From Nocardia sp. CY41 (GTDB taxonomy: Bacteria; Actinomycetota; Actinomycetes; Mycobacteriales; Mycobacteriaceae), in contig NZ_VUOS01000012.1 of assembly GCF_009829325.1 (NCBI RefSeq), positions 124,001 through 188,000 on the forward strand: 64,000 bases of DNA. Direction: 5' to 3'. Position 1 is the first letter of the stretch. Every line of letters begins with the position of its first letter. The position numbers and the translations under genes were made by a program. Under the pieces are notes generated by a model. The model was not told where the DNA came from. It did no database searches and worked only from the letters and a program-made list of their open reading frames with translations. Below are positions 16,834-25,581 of this stretch, one piece after another.

Positions 16834-17609
16834 CGGCCCGCGGCGGCGTTGATCGCGGGTGCGAGGCCGCCGGTGCCGAAGATCTCCTGGCTGGACTCGA
16901 CCTTCTTGCCGTTCACGAACACCGAGGGCGTCGACTGGATACCGCTTTCCAGCACGTCCTTGGTGCGGGCCTGGATGTACTTGTCGAACTTGTGGTCGGT
17001 GATGCACTGGGCGACCGCGTCGTCGGTGTAGCCGGCGCTCTTGGCGATCTGCACCAGCTGCTCGTCGGTCAGGCCCGCGCCGCCCTCCGGCGGTTGCTGC
17101 GCGAACATCGTCTGCAGCCACGCCTGGTACTTCGACGGGTCGGCCTCGGCGACACAGTAGGCGGCGTTGGCCGCGCGTGTGGAGTACCGCGTGGTGGAGG
17201 CCTTGTCCAGGAAGGCGATGATGTTGTATTCGACGACCGCGGTGCCGTTGGCCACCGCGTCCTCGAGCACCTGTCCGTTGGCCGCCTCGAAGGCTTTGCA
17301 GGCGGGGCACTGGAGGTCGGCGACGACGCGCACGGTGACCTTCGCGTCCGGCTTGCCGATCCGGACGGCGCCGTTGTCGGTGAGCGAGCCGGGCACGCCG
17401 CCCGCGTTCGCGGTGCCGGTCGCCGTGATGGCCGGGGTGGGGCCGGGATCGTCGTTACGGGCCTTCTTCACCGCGATGCCGATGCCGATCGCCGCGATCA
17501 GCGCGACGAGCACGGCGGCGACGGCCACCTGGATCAAGATCTTGCGGTTGCGGTCGGCGCGTTCCGCCGCCAGCAGCGGGTTCGACTTCCCACCCTGGTT
17601 TTTGCTCAC
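16830..17609 (-). CDS. DsbA-like thioredoxin-fold thiol oxidase, membrane anchored
   Basis: 259 aa from GTG 17609. One N-terminal transmembrane anchor (ILIQVAVAAVLVALIAAIGI), then a flexible linker and an extracytoplasmic DsbA/thioredoxin_4 domain with the redox motif CPAC near residue 100 (VADLQCPACKAFE), a cis-Pro loop (QSTPSVFVNGKKV) and a further Cys pair (AYC, AQC). It introduces disulfides into exported proteins. Co-translation with VKOR downstream makes a complete oxidative folding module. Confidence 0.92.
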   Translation of the reverse strand: MSKNQGGKSNPLLAAERADRNRKILIQVAVAAVLVALIAAIGIGIAVKKARNDDPGPTPAITATGTANAGGVPGSLTDNGAVRIGKPDAKVTVRVVADLQCPACKAFEAANGQVLEDAVANGTAVVEYNIIAFLDKASTTRYSTRAANAAYCVAEADPSKYQAWLQTMFAQQPPEGGAGLTDEQLVQIAKSAGYTDDAVAQCITDHKFDKYIQARTKDVLESGIQSTPSVFVNGKKVESSQEIFGTGGLAPAINAAAGR

Positions 17610-17717
17610 CGTGCGCTCACCACGCCTTTCGCTCGCCGGACGGTTCCTGCCGCCTCGATCGTAGATCCGCCGACCACCTTGCCCCGCGATCGGCCCACAG
17701 CGGTCATCATGGTCGGC

Positions 17718-18362
17718 CTACCTGAGAGATTCCGAAACATCCGTCCCGCTGCCGGTGACACCGGCCGAGTCGCGCCCGGCGGCGGATTCGGCACGGGTGA
17801 TGCCGGTGAGGATGAGATCGACGGCGTCGCGGGCCAGCCCGGGCGGCAGGTCGCCGCCCAATTGCGTGACGTGCAGATGGACCAGGCCGCCCAGGGTCAG
17901 CACGGTCAGCCGGGGATCCACCGTCGCCGCGACGTCGCCGCGGGCGATGGCCCGCCGGACGATCTCTTCCGACGCCGACAGCCGCCGCACCCAGAATTCG
18001 CGCCGGATCGCCTCCACCTCCGGATCGGCCTCGGTGATCACACTGCCGCGGATCAGAGCCCGGCCCGAAGGCGTCCGCGCGAAACGGATGAGATCGGTCA
18101 TGAACCGCTCCAGATCGCCGCGTAGCGATCCGGTGTCCGGTAGCGGGATCTCTTCGGCCACGCGGGACAGCAGGGCCTCCAGAAGCAACCGGGGCAGCGT
18201 CTTCCACCGGCGATAGATCGAGGTCTCGTGGACGCCCGCGTCCGCGGCGATGTCGGCGATCCGCACGGCGCCGATGCCCGCCGACTCGATGCGGGCCGAG
18301 GTCGCGTCGAGCACGGCTTTCCGTAGACGTGCGCCGCGGATCTGTCCGGGGGAATCAGCCAT
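17718..18362 (-). CDS. TetR-family transcriptional regulator
   Basis: 214 aa, ATG 18362. The N-terminal helix-turn-helix is clear (IADIAADAGVHETSIYRRWK, residues about 35-54), with the C-terminal TetR_C-type ligand domain following. It is divergent from a carboxylesterase, and the 94-base gap holds two matching palindromes, so it probably represses itself and the esterase. The inducer is unknown but may be an esterase substrate or product. Confidence 0.9.
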   Translation of the reverse strand: MADSPGQIRGARLRKAVLDATSARIESAGIGAVRIADIAADAGVHETSIYRRWKTLPRLLLEALLSRVAEEIPLPDTGSLRGDLERFMTDLIRFARTPSGRALIRGSVITEADPEVEAIRREFWVRRLSASEEIVRRAIARGDVAATVDPRLTVLTLGGLVHLHVTQLGGDLPPGLARDAVDLILTGITRAESAAGRDSAGVTGSGTDVSESLR

Positions 18363-18371
18363 GCGGCGATT

Positions 18372-18440
18372 ATCGCAAGTCCACTTGCGTTCATGTCGGA
18401 CGCGGCTTTAGCGTGGAGCTATCGCAAGTCGTCTTGCGAT
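18372..18440. promoter_or_regulatory. Two palindromic operators between tetR and esterase genes
   Basis: Site 1 (18374-18389) is CGCAAGT-CC-ACTTGCG. Site 2 (18421-18440) is ATCGCAAG-TCGT-CTTGCGAT. They share the core CGCAAG...CTTGCG and their centres are 49 bp apart, flanking a TTTAGCGT stretch. This is the expected layout of TetR operators; site 2 reaches the first possible ATG of the esterase. Confidence 0.75.
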
Positions 18441-18456
18441 GGAAAGCGAGAGTGGC

Positions 18457-19794
18457 ATGGAGCATGTCATGGCGGCCTCCGGGCGCTGGCGAGGCGAGTC
18501 CCGGGCCGGGGTCGCGGTGTTCCGGGGCATCCCGTACGCCCGGGCCGAGCGGTTCGGCCCGCCGGAGCCGGTCGAGCCACCGGACGGGGTGTACGACGCG
18601 ACACGCCGGTACGCCATAGCACCGCAGCTGCCCGGACGGCTCGAGGTTGTGCTGGGCCGGGCGGAGGCGCTGGCGCAGTCGGAGGACTGCCTGGCGGTCA
18701 CCGTCACGGCCCCCGCAGGTGCCGAACCGGGCAGCTGTCCGGTGCTGATCTGGCTGCACGGAGGCGCCTATCTCGCGGGCAGCGGCCAATGGAACCTGTA
18801 CGACGCGGACCGGCTCGTGCGCGAGACCGGCATCGTGGTGGTGTCGGTGAGCTACCGGCTCGGTGTGCTGGGGTACCTGCGCGCACCGGGTGTCTCGGCC
18901 GGAAATCGCGGCCTGGACGATCAGATCGCGGCGCTGCGCTGGGTGCGGGAGAACATCGCCGAGTTCGGCGGCGATCCGGAGCGCGTCACCCTGGCGGGAC
19001 AGTCCGCGGGCGCGCAGTCGGTCGTCGCGCTGCTCGGCATCGCGGCGGCCAGGAGCTTGTTCGCCCAGGCGATCGTGCAGAGCGCGCCTTTCGGCGTCGG
19101 GTTCCGGAGTCACCGGCAGGCCGAGCGGGTGGGGGCGATGTTCCGCGCCGAACTCGGCGCCGATCCGCGTACCGCACCGGTGGCCGACCTGCTCGCCGCG
19201 CAGGCACGGACGGCCCGCCGGATAGCGGGGCCCGCCGCGCTGAATCCCGCACCACCCTTCTCGCCGGTGGCCGATGCGGGCGCACTGCCCGGCGAGCACG
19301 CGTGGCGGCATGCGGTGCGGGACACGGCCACCGAACTGCCGGTGCTGCTGGGTTGCACAGCCGAGGAGGCCCGGGCGTTCTACGGTGGCCCGCATCCGGT
19401 CTTCGGCAGACTACGGCGACTGCCGGTGACGGGCGCCCGGCTCGACGTGGCGATCCAGCGGCTGATCGGGCGAAAAGCGTTCGAGGACGGACTGTTCCGT
19501 TTCGCCGACGAACTGGCCGACGCCGGGGCGCGCGTGTACTGCTACCGGATGGGACAGCTCCATCCGGCGAATCCGTACGGCGCCTGCCACTGCATCGACC
19601 TACCGCTGCTGTTCGCCGACGGTGACACCTGGCGAGCCGCGCCGATGCTCGCGCCCCTCACGGCGGGCGAGATCGACGCGCTCGGCCGCCGAACCCGCAG
19701 CCACTGGGGCGAATTCGTGCACACCGGACGGATCACGGGCACCGGCTGGACGCCGCACCGGCCGGGCTCGCGTCTCGCCCGGCAGCTGCCCTGA
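18457..19794 (+). CDS. Type B carboxylesterase
   Basis: 445 aa from ATG 18457, chosen over ATG 18439 because AGCGAGAG sits before it and the earlier codon lies inside the operator. Alpha/beta hydrolase of the carboxylesterase/PnbA family: oxyanion-hole motif LHGGAYLAGSG near residue 100, nucleophile elbow GQSAGAQ with Ser183, and a C-terminal H-C-I-D segment that supplies the likely catalytic His. No signal peptide, so intracellular. Likely substrates are short-chain or aromatic esters. Expression is probably controlled by the divergent TetR protein. Confidence 0.88.
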   Translation: MEHVMAASGRWRGESRAGVAVFRGIPYARAERFGPPEPVEPPDGVYDATRRYAIAPQLPGRLEVVLGRAEALAQSEDCLAVTVTAPAGAEPGSCPVLIWLHGGAYLAGSGQWNLYDADRLVRETGIVVVSVSYRLGVLGYLRAPGVSAGNRGLDDQIAALRWVRENIAEFGGDPERVTLAGQSAGAQSVVALLGIAAARSLFAQAIVQSAPFGVGFRSHRQAERVGAMFRAELGADPRTAPVADLLAAQARTARRIAGPAALNPAPPFSPVADAGALPGEHAWRHAVRDTATELPVLLGCTAEEARAFYGGPHPVFGRLRRLPVTGARLDVAIQRLIGRKAFEDGLFRFADELADAGARVYCYRMGQLHPANPYGACHCIDLPLLFADGDTWRAAPMLAPLTAGEIDALGRRTRSHWGEFVHTGRITGTGWTPHRPGSRLARQLP

Positions 19795-19917
19795 GCGCAC
19801 CTCGGGTGAGGTCACCGAACTGTTCGCCATCGACGTCGCGAACCGACCGGCCGCACATGCCGCCGCGCTCGCCGGTTATCCGCGCTCGATAGATCCGCAG
19901 CCGGTAGGAATAGTGGG

Positions 19918-20781
19918 ATGACTGTTCTCGGTGCTGTGTTCCGTCCGCAAAATCCGCCCGAACTGCTGCGCGAGGCGGCCCGTGTGGCCGAGGCCACGGG
20001 CCTGGAAGAGCTGTGGCTGTGGGAGGACTGCTTCCTGGAGAGCGGAATCGCCGGCGCGGCGGCCGCGCTCGCCTGGACCGAACGAGTGCGCGTCGGAGTC
20101 GGGCTGCTGCCGGTGCCGCTGCGCAACGTCGCGCTCACCGCGATGGAGGCGGCGACGCTGCACCGGCTGTTCCCGGACCGGTTCCTCCTCGGTGTCGGCC
20201 ACGGCGTGCAGAGCTGGATGGCGCAGGTCGGCGCACGCGTCGAGTCGCCGGTGACGTTGCTGAGCGAGTATGTTGCCGCGTTGCGCGCCCTGCTGGCCGG
20301 CGAGCGGGTCACCGTCTCGGGCCGCTATGTGCGGCTCGACGCCGTCGCGCTGGACTGGCCGCCCGCCACGCCGCCGAAGGTCTACGCGGGCGCGCGCGGA
20401 CCGCGCTCCATCCGGCTGTCGGGGGAACAGGCCGACGGCACCCTGCTGGATTCGATCACCGACGCCGACGGCGTCCGTGCGGCGCGCACGCTGATCGACG
20501 AGGGACGTGCCGCGGCCGGGCGCACCGACCGCCACCACGTGGTGGCGAACCTGCTGGCGGTCACCGGCCCGGACGCCGAAGCGCGCCTGGCCGCCGAACG
20601 CACCCCGGCGCACGCGCCGAAGGCGGGCGTGGCGGGTGACGCGCACGCGATCGCCGAAGCCGTGACCGCGCTGGCCGAGGCGGGCGCCGACACCGTCGTC
20701 CTCCAGACCACCGCCGACGATCCGGATGCCGCCGCCTACCTCCGGTTCGTCGCCGAGGAGGTCCGGCCACTGGTCGCTTGA
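19918..20781 (+). CDS. LLM-class flavin-dependent oxidoreductase
   Basis: 287 aa, ATG 19918 with GTGGG nearby. Luciferase-like monooxygenase TIM-barrel: LWLWEDCFLE near residue 32, RVRVGVGLLPVPLRN, FLLGVGHGVQSWM and a C-terminal DTVVLQTTADDPD. The Trp and Gly pattern is typical of F420- or FMN-dependent actinobacterial LLM proteins. Substrate unknown. It is a single gene between the esterase and convergent PPK2. Confidence 0.85.
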   Translation: MTVLGAVFRPQNPPELLREAARVAEATGLEELWLWEDCFLESGIAGAAAALAWTERVRVGVGLLPVPLRNVALTAMEAATLHRLFPDRFLLGVGHGVQSWMAQVGARVESPVTLLSEYVAALRALLAGERVTVSGRYVRLDAVALDWPPATPPKVYAGARGPRSIRLSGEQADGTLLDSITDADGVRAARTLIDEGRAAAGRTDRHHVVANLLAVTGPDAEARLAAERTPAHAPKAGVAGDAHAIAEAVTALAEAGADTVVLQTTADDPDAAAYLRFVAEEVRPLVA

Positions 20782-20812
20782 GTTCGCCCGCGTGAAGCCG
20801 CGCCGCGACGCC

Positions 20813-21661
20813 CTACGCTCGGGCCAGGCGACGTTTCTGCGCCTCGACGTCGAACGTCGGCCCGGGCCAGTCGAGGTCCAGCCGCTCGAGGGCGGCGATC
20901 AGCAGTTCGGTGACCGCGAGCCGGGAGAACCACTTGCGGTCGGCGGGCACGACATACCAGGGCGCGTACTCGGTCGACGTGCGATCCAGCATCGCCTGGT
21001 ACGCCTCCTGGTAGGCGGGCCAGTACGCGCGCTCGTCGATGTCGGCCGGGTTGAACTTCCAGAACTTGTCCCTGCGTTCCAGTCGCTCGGCGAGCCGTTT
21101 CTTCTGCTCGTCGAGCGAGACGAACATGGCCACCTTCACCAGCGTGGTGCCCTCGTCCACCAATTCGCGCTCGAACGCGTTGATCTCGTCGTAGCGCGGC
21201 TCCCACACCGTGGGCGGCACCAGGTTGTGCACGCGCACCACGAGCACGTCCTCGTAGTGCGAGCGATCGAACACCCCGAGCTGACCCGCGCGCGGCAGCG
21301 CCTTGCGGATGCGCCACAGATAGTGATGGCGCCGCTCTTCCTGCGTCGGCACGCCGAAGGCGGCGTGATCGACGCCCTGCGGGTCGACGGAGCCGATGAC
21401 GTGCCGGACGATGCCGCCCTTGCCCGCGGTGTCCATGCCCTGCAGGATCAGCAGCACATTGCGCCGGTCGCCGCCCGACCTGCCGTTGGCGTACAGCTTC
21501 TCCTGCAGATCCGACAGCACCTGGCTGCGTTCGGCCAGCAGCTCGAGTCCTGCTTTCTTGTCGCCGGAGAACCCGGGCGTCCCGGAGGTGTCCAGCTCCG
21601 CTACGCGCAGGCCATCGGCTTTCATGGCTTCGGTAGCGCACGTCGTCCACTGTTCGGGCAT
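20813..21661 (-). CDS. Polyphosphate kinase 2 family protein
   Basis: 282 aa, ATG 21661. PPK2 enzymes move phosphate between polyphosphate and nucleotides. Walker A is LQGMDTAGKGG (residues about 72-82), Walker B FDRSHYEDVLVVR (about 130), and the lid region has RLERRDKFWKFNPADIDER. The single-domain length around 280 fits nucleotide mono- or diphosphate kinases of this family. A second polyphosphate enzyme (ppx) lies at 57.8 kb in the same window. Confidence 0.9.
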   Translation of the reverse strand: MPEQWTTCATEAMKADGLRVAELDTSGTPGFSGDKKAGLELLAERSQVLSDLQEKLYANGRSGGDRRNVLLILQGMDTAGKGGIVRHVIGSVDPQGVDHAAFGVPTQEERRHHYLWRIRKALPRAGQLGVFDRSHYEDVLVVRVHNLVPPTVWEPRYDEINAFERELVDEGTTLVKVAMFVSLDEQKKRLAERLERRDKFWKFNPADIDERAYWPAYQEAYQAMLDRTSTEYAPWYVVPADRKWFSRLAVTELLIAALERLDLDWPGPTFDVEAQKRRLARA

Positions 21662-21695
21662 GGTCTCAACCTACCTACGCGGCCCTCGCGCCCGG

Positions 21696-22421
21696 TCAGA
21701 CTTGCGCGAGCCGCAGCAGCTGGGCGGCGAACTCTTCGTCCGAGACGGGGGTGAGAACGAGATCCTGCGCCGTGGTGAGCAGATAGCGGCCATCGCCGGT
21801 GAAGTCCAGCCAGGTGCGGTGGCGGGTGGGCGGTGACATCGGGTTCTCGGGCTCCACCGTGACGGTGATGAAGCCGCGTCCGTCCACGGGTTTGCGCAAG
21901 GTTTGGCGGAATTTCGCCGCCCCGCGATGACCATTGGCGACGAACGGCTCGGTGTGGTCCGGACTCAGCACCGCGTCCTGCGGCTCGCGCATCGGGGCCA
22001 GCTTGCCCGGCCGCGCCGACCCGATGATCTGGACCAGGCGCTCGCCCACAGCGCGGGCATGGCACATCTGCACGGTCACCCGGTCGGGCGTGGCGACCAG
22101 GATGCCCGCGTGGTTGTGCACCACCGCGGCGAAGGCGAGGATCTGTTCGGCCGCCGCGCCGTCTCCGTTCCGGGCGAGCGGCGTGCGTTCGCCGGAGACG
22201 GTGATGGTGGTCGCGTCGTTGCGCGCGCAGAGCATCAACGCGGCGGCCAGGTCCGGGTCGGCTTGGCGGGCGAAGCGCTGTGGCAGACGGAGGGCCAGGT
22301 ATTCCGACTCGGTCCGCGCCGTGGCCGAAGGGACCATGTTGACCGGGTAGGGCCTGCGGTCCAGGCTCGTTTCGTTCGTCCAGACATGCGTGAATTCGTC
22401 CGGGGTCAGCACCCATTTCAC
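21696..22421 (-). CDS. EspG-family ESX secretion chaperone
   Basis: 241 aa from GTG 22421, overlapping the stop of the PPE-like gene (GTGA). It opens with the EspG-type MKWVLTPDEFTHVW, contains E-x-E-Y-L-A-L-R near residue 38, and has a central beta-rich region (VVHNHAGILVATPDRVTVQM). In mycobacteria EspG proteins bind the tip of PE/PPE dimers in the cytosol and guide them to type VII secretion. Here the presumed client genes are directly upstream. No Ecc or EccC machinery genes are in the window. Confidence 0.85.
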   Translation of the reverse strand: MKWVLTPDEFTHVWTNETSLDRRPYPVNMVPSATARTESEYLALRLPQRFARQADPDLAAALMLCARNDATTITVSGERTPLARNGDGAAAEQILAFAAVVHNHAGILVATPDRVTVQMCHARAVGERLVQIIGSARPGKLAPMREPQDAVLSPDHTEPFVANGHRGAAKFRQTLRKPVDGRGFITVTVEPENPMSPPTRHRTWLDFTGDGRYLLTTAQDLVLTPVSDEEFAAQLLRLAQV

Positions 22422-23080
22422 CGTGCGCCGCCTCCGCGGACGGAATCCGGATCGCCGGGTGCGTCCTCGGTCGCGGAACCTGCTCGCGGCCGGGGGAATT
22501 CGGGAACGTGATCGCCGGTGGCGGGCATCGTCGGGGTGTAGACGTACGTCATCGTGTCCCGGACATCCGCCTCGATGTCTGCCGCCGCACTATCGTGTTC
22601 CATCCTACGTTTTCCACCGTAAACCGCTTCGGCGGCCGGGTCGGCCAGCGGGCGATACCGCTGCGGCGGCGCGATCGCGCCCCGGACCGTTTGCGCGGCA
22701 TCGCTATTCAACTCCATCAGCCGGGCGACCGCCCGGCACACGTCGTGCGCGTCCTCGCCCGCGCGGACGAACTGCCTGGTCGCGCCGACCGCGGCATCGG
22801 CCGCCCGGCCGGACCAGCGCGCGAACTCCCGGTTGGTGGCATCGGAGAACGCTTGGAACGCTTCGGCCACCGCGGTGGCGTTCGCCTGCCACGCCGCGGC
22901 GACCCGGCCGAGCGCCGCCGGGTCGAGCGCTTCGTGCACCAGGTCCCAGATCTGCTGGTGGGTGTAGGCGCCGAACAGTTCCCGATCCGGCGCGTAAGCG
23001 GGATCGGTGGCGCCGCTGGTGAATCCGGCCAGCTCCTGCCGGATGCCGTCGGCGGCGGCGCGTGCCGCGGAGTCTGCCAT
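22418..23080 (-). CDS. PPE-like WXG protein, probable type VII substrate
   Basis: 220 aa, ATG 23080. Almost entirely alpha-helical and Ala-rich. A W-x-G turn is present (RWSGRAADAAVG near residue 90) between two long helices, as in PPE and WXG100 proteins. The C-terminal 70 residues are proline-rich and acidic. The order small helical protein, PPE-like protein, EspG is the standard accessory cassette of ESX loci, so secretion as a heterodimer with the upstream gene's product is likely. Confidence 0.7.
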   Translation of the reverse strand: MADSAARAAADGIRQELAGFTSGATDPAYAPDRELFGAYTHQQIWDLVHEALDPAALGRVAAAWQANATAVAEAFQAFSDATNREFARWSGRAADAAVGATRQFVRAGEDAHDVCRAVARLMELNSDAAQTVRGAIAPPQRYRPLADPAAEAVYGGKRRMEHDSAAADIEADVRDTMTYVYTPTMPATGDHVPEFPRPRAGSATEDAPGDPDSVRGGGAR

Positions 23081-23120
23081 CGGTCCTCCCCTCAGTCGGT
23101 TCCGGCGCGTGGGCGCGTGC

Positions 23121-23513
23121 TCACCGGGGCTCCAAGTAGTCGGCGACCAGCCGCAGCGCGGCCTGGTTAGCCGCCTCGGCGTCGGCGAGCCGGTCGGCCG
23201 CGGCGAGATAGGCGGCCTTGAACAGCAGCGCCGTCTCCTGGAACGCGGTCAGGGTGTCCAGGTACTGGCGTCCTTTCGCGGCGAACCCGCGGGTGAGACC
23301 CTGGCCGGTGGGCAGGTCGGGGAACCCGGTCACGTCGGTGACCAGGTGTTCGTCGGTCATCGCGCGGCGCAGATCGTCGACGAGCCGATCGCAGGCGGCG
23401 GCGAGGTTCTCCGCGACCGCGGTGTCCAGCTCGAACCTCTCGCCCCCGCCCGCGCCGACGGCCGCCGCGTACAGCTCTCGCGCCGTCCCCTGTCCGGTAT
23501 CGGGTACCGCCAC
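23121..23513 (-). CDS. Small helical ESX-associated protein
   Basis: 130 aa from GTG 23513, preceded by AAGGGGG; a longer frame to 23567 has no coding support. Helical and Ala-rich with a Y-x-x-x-D/E-like spacing in YLAAADRLADAE near the C-terminus. No W-x-G is present. It is first of the three-gene cassette (40-base gap to the PPE-like gene) and would be the PE-like or WXG-like partner by position, although sequence similarity to PE is not evident. Confidence 0.6.
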   Translation of the reverse strand: MAVPDTGQGTARELYAAAVGAGGGERFELDTAVAENLAAACDRLVDDLRRAMTDEHLVTDVTGFPDLPTGQGLTRGFAAKGRQYLDTLTAFQETALLFKAAYLAAADRLADAEAANQAALRLVADYLEPR

Positions 23514-23695
23514 GTGGAACCCCCTTCGGCTCGGTCCTGTTCGTACCGCGCTGTACTGGACTCGCACTTTACCGGTCGGTACAGCGCCACGGACCGCGTC
23601 GGTGCCGGGCTTGTGCGCGTCACCCGGCGCCCGGCTCCGCCGTTGTTACACTGACCAGCGGTCCGAGGGGCGGTGTCCGCAGGGGAAGGCGACCG

Positions 23696-24442
23696 GTGAC
23701 CGGAATCGAGGGCGTGGTCCCGAAATACCTGCAGATCGCAGCGCATCTGCGGGAACTGATCGAGCGCGGCGAGCTGGCCGCGGGCGCCGAGGTGCCGTCC
23801 GAGCGCGAACTCGCCGCCCGCTGGAAAGTGGCCCGGCCCACCGCCGCCAAGGCGCTGAATACGCTGCGCCAGCAGGGCATCGTCAGGTCTCGCCGTGGGT
23901 CGGGCACCTATGTGGCCGAACAATCCGCGCTGCTGCGGGAGAGCGCGCCGCGATACGAGTCGTCTTCACCCGGGGATTACTCGGTGCGCGTGCTGCGTGC
24001 GGAGGTGGTGGAAGGACCGCGGGAGGTCACCGACGCGCTCGGCCTGCCCGCCTCCAGCGCGGTGGTCGTCCGGAAGTTACTGAGCGAGGAGCATTCCGGC
24101 GGCGCGCGGCTGATCACCTGCTGGTATCCCAGCGAATTCGCTTCGGCCGCCACACTGTTGCTCGAACCCGAGCCGGTGCCCGGGGACGTCTCGCGGTACC
24201 CGGAAGCCGTGCTCGGGCGTGGTGTCGCGATCGTGCGGGAAAGCGTCGGCGCCCGGCTGGCCACGGAGGACGAACGCCGCCATCTCGGGCTCGCGCCCCC
24301 GGCGGCGGTGCTGGTGGTGCACCGCATCGGCCTGGACGCCCACGGTGGCGCGCTGGAGTACCGCGAAAGCGTCCACCCGCCCGGACGGTCCACCTTGCAT
24401 CGGGAGTATTTCACCAGCTCAGCGGCCAATTTCCGCCGTTGA
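23696..24442 (+). CDS. GntR-family regulator with UTRA domain
   Basis: 248 aa from GTG 23696. The N-terminal winged helix-turn-helix is textbook GntR (PKYLQIAAHLRELIERGEL, PSERELAARWKVARPTAAKA, GSGTYV; residues 8-75). The C-terminal 160 residues are the UTRA effector-binding domain of the HutC subfamily (YPSEFA, ESVGARLATEDE, LVVHRIGLD, ending REYFTS). The ligand is probably a sugar or amino-acid derivative. Divergent from the ESX cassette; the target is unknown. Confidence 0.9.
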   Translation: MTGIEGVVPKYLQIAAHLRELIERGELAAGAEVPSERELAARWKVARPTAAKALNTLRQQGIVRSRRGSGTYVAEQSALLRESAPRYESSSPGDYSVRVLRAEVVEGPREVTDALGLPASSAVVVRKLLSEEHSGGARLITCWYPSEFASAATLLLEPEPVPGDVSRYPEAVLGRGVAIVRESVGARLATEDERRHLGLAPPAAVLVVHRIGLDAHGGALEYRESVHPPGRSTLHREYFTSSAANFRR

Positions 24443-24503
24443 CACCCGTTCGCCGCAACTGGCATAGTCCACTTGTCGGAAGTGTCGAAGGGTGGGAGGG
24501 GCG

Positions 24504-24695
24504 ATGTCCGATCAATTGACCGTCGGCGGCTGGGTGATCGTGGGGGAGCAGTGCTCGGTCCGCCTGGCCCCGGTACCTCGCGGCGACTACCTCGCATTCG
24601 TCTTCGAAAGCAGCGGAAACGAATTCGAATTGGCCCTGGCTCCCGCCATCCTGCACCGCATGGTCGATCTCGGCGTCGGTTCGCTTCCGTCCTGA
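24504..24695 (+). CDS. Small hypothetical protein
   Basis: 63 aa from ATG 24504 with GGGAGGGG directly upstream, one of the better ribosome binding sites in the region. Acidic, beta-strand pattern (VGGWVIVGEQCSVRLAPV, YLAFVFESSGNEFELALA) and no membrane segment. Not recognised. It follows the GntR gene by 61 bases on the same strand. The 240 bases after it hold no supportable gene. Confidence 0.55.
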   Translation: MSDQLTVGGWVIVGEQCSVRLAPVPRGDYLAFVFESSGNEFELALAPAILHRMVDLGVGSLPS

Positions 24696-24935
24696 CGCGG
24701 ACATCGGCGGCCTGCCGCGCAGGCTCGGCCTACGAGGTGCTCGATGGCGACGAGGCGGTGGTGCTCGGCAAGGTCGTGTCGGTGGCACCGCCGGCCCTGA
24801 CCTCGATCGTCGTCGGGGCGGCGATGTGCCTGGGCGAGCGTGGCATCCGCCCGCCGGGACCGTGGACGAGCACGAATTGACGATCCGGTCGGCCCCGGCG
24901 ACCCGCACCGTTCGTGCGGCCGGGAGGTCGCGCGA

Positions 24936-25568
24936 TCAGGCGGGCTTCGTCGCGCTGACGTACTGGAGCAGGCGATGGACCCGCTGGTCGATCTCCACCA
25001 AGCCCTGCTCGGCGAAGAGGGTCGGAAAAGTCCGCGTGCCGAACACCCGCAGACCGCTCAAACCGCCGACCACGCGGCTCACCTCGCCGATGGGGTTGGC
25101 GGCTCGGTAGCTGGTGGTGATCGCGATCCGGCCACCGGGAGCCAGGACGCGGATCATCTCCCGCGCGGCGACGAGCGGATCGGGGATGAGGTAGAGCGCG
25201 CCGAAACAGCAGACGGCATCGAAGGTTCCGTCCGCGAACGGGAGCGAGCGGGCGTCGCCGCGCAGATACCCGACGCGCGGTCCGGCGTTGTCGGCGACGG
25301 CGCGCGCCAGCATCGGCTCGGAATAGTCCAAGCCGATCGCGTAGCCGTCGCCGGCCAGTGCGTCGCTCAGGTGTCTGGTGAAATTGCCCGGCCCGCAAGC
25401 GATGTCGAGCACCTTCTGCGGGCCGCCGAGCCGCAGGGTCGTCACCGCGTCGCGCCGGTCCGACGCGGTCGTCCGCCCGCTCGCGAGATAGAACAGCGTC
25501 GGCCGCCAGGCTCGCTCGTACACCGCGGCGAGCGCGGGGGCGTTCATCGTCTTCCGTGCGAGGTTCAC
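24936..25568 (-). CDS. Class I SAM-dependent methyltransferase
   Basis: 210 aa. Motif I is VLDIACGPGNFTRHL (residues about 53-67), followed by GLDYSEPML, RGDARSLPFADGTFDAV and a post-motif LAPGGRIAITT; this is the UbiE/Methyltransf_11 layout. Last gene of a three-gene minus-strand operon, 13 bases after the enoyl-reductase-like gene. The association with that family suggests lipid or polyketide-type methylation, but the substrate is not known. Confidence 0.85.
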   Translation of the reverse strand: MNLARKTMNAPALAAVYERAWRPTLFYLASGRTTASDRRDAVTTLRLGGPQKVLDIACGPGNFTRHLSDALAGDGYAIGLDYSEPMLARAVADNAGPRVGYLRGDARSLPFADGTFDAVCCFGALYLIPDPLVAAREMIRVLAPGGRIAITTSYRAANPIGEVSRVVGGLSGLRVFGTRTFPTLFAEQGLVEIDQRVHRLLQYVSATKPA

Positions 25569-25581
25569 CGGAGCGAGTCCC

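Noticed and set aside
24696..24935. Plus-strand frame YEVLDGDEAVVLGKVVS after the 63-aa gene
   Set aside because: No start with a ribosome binding site, no family, and it runs into the methyltransferase end.
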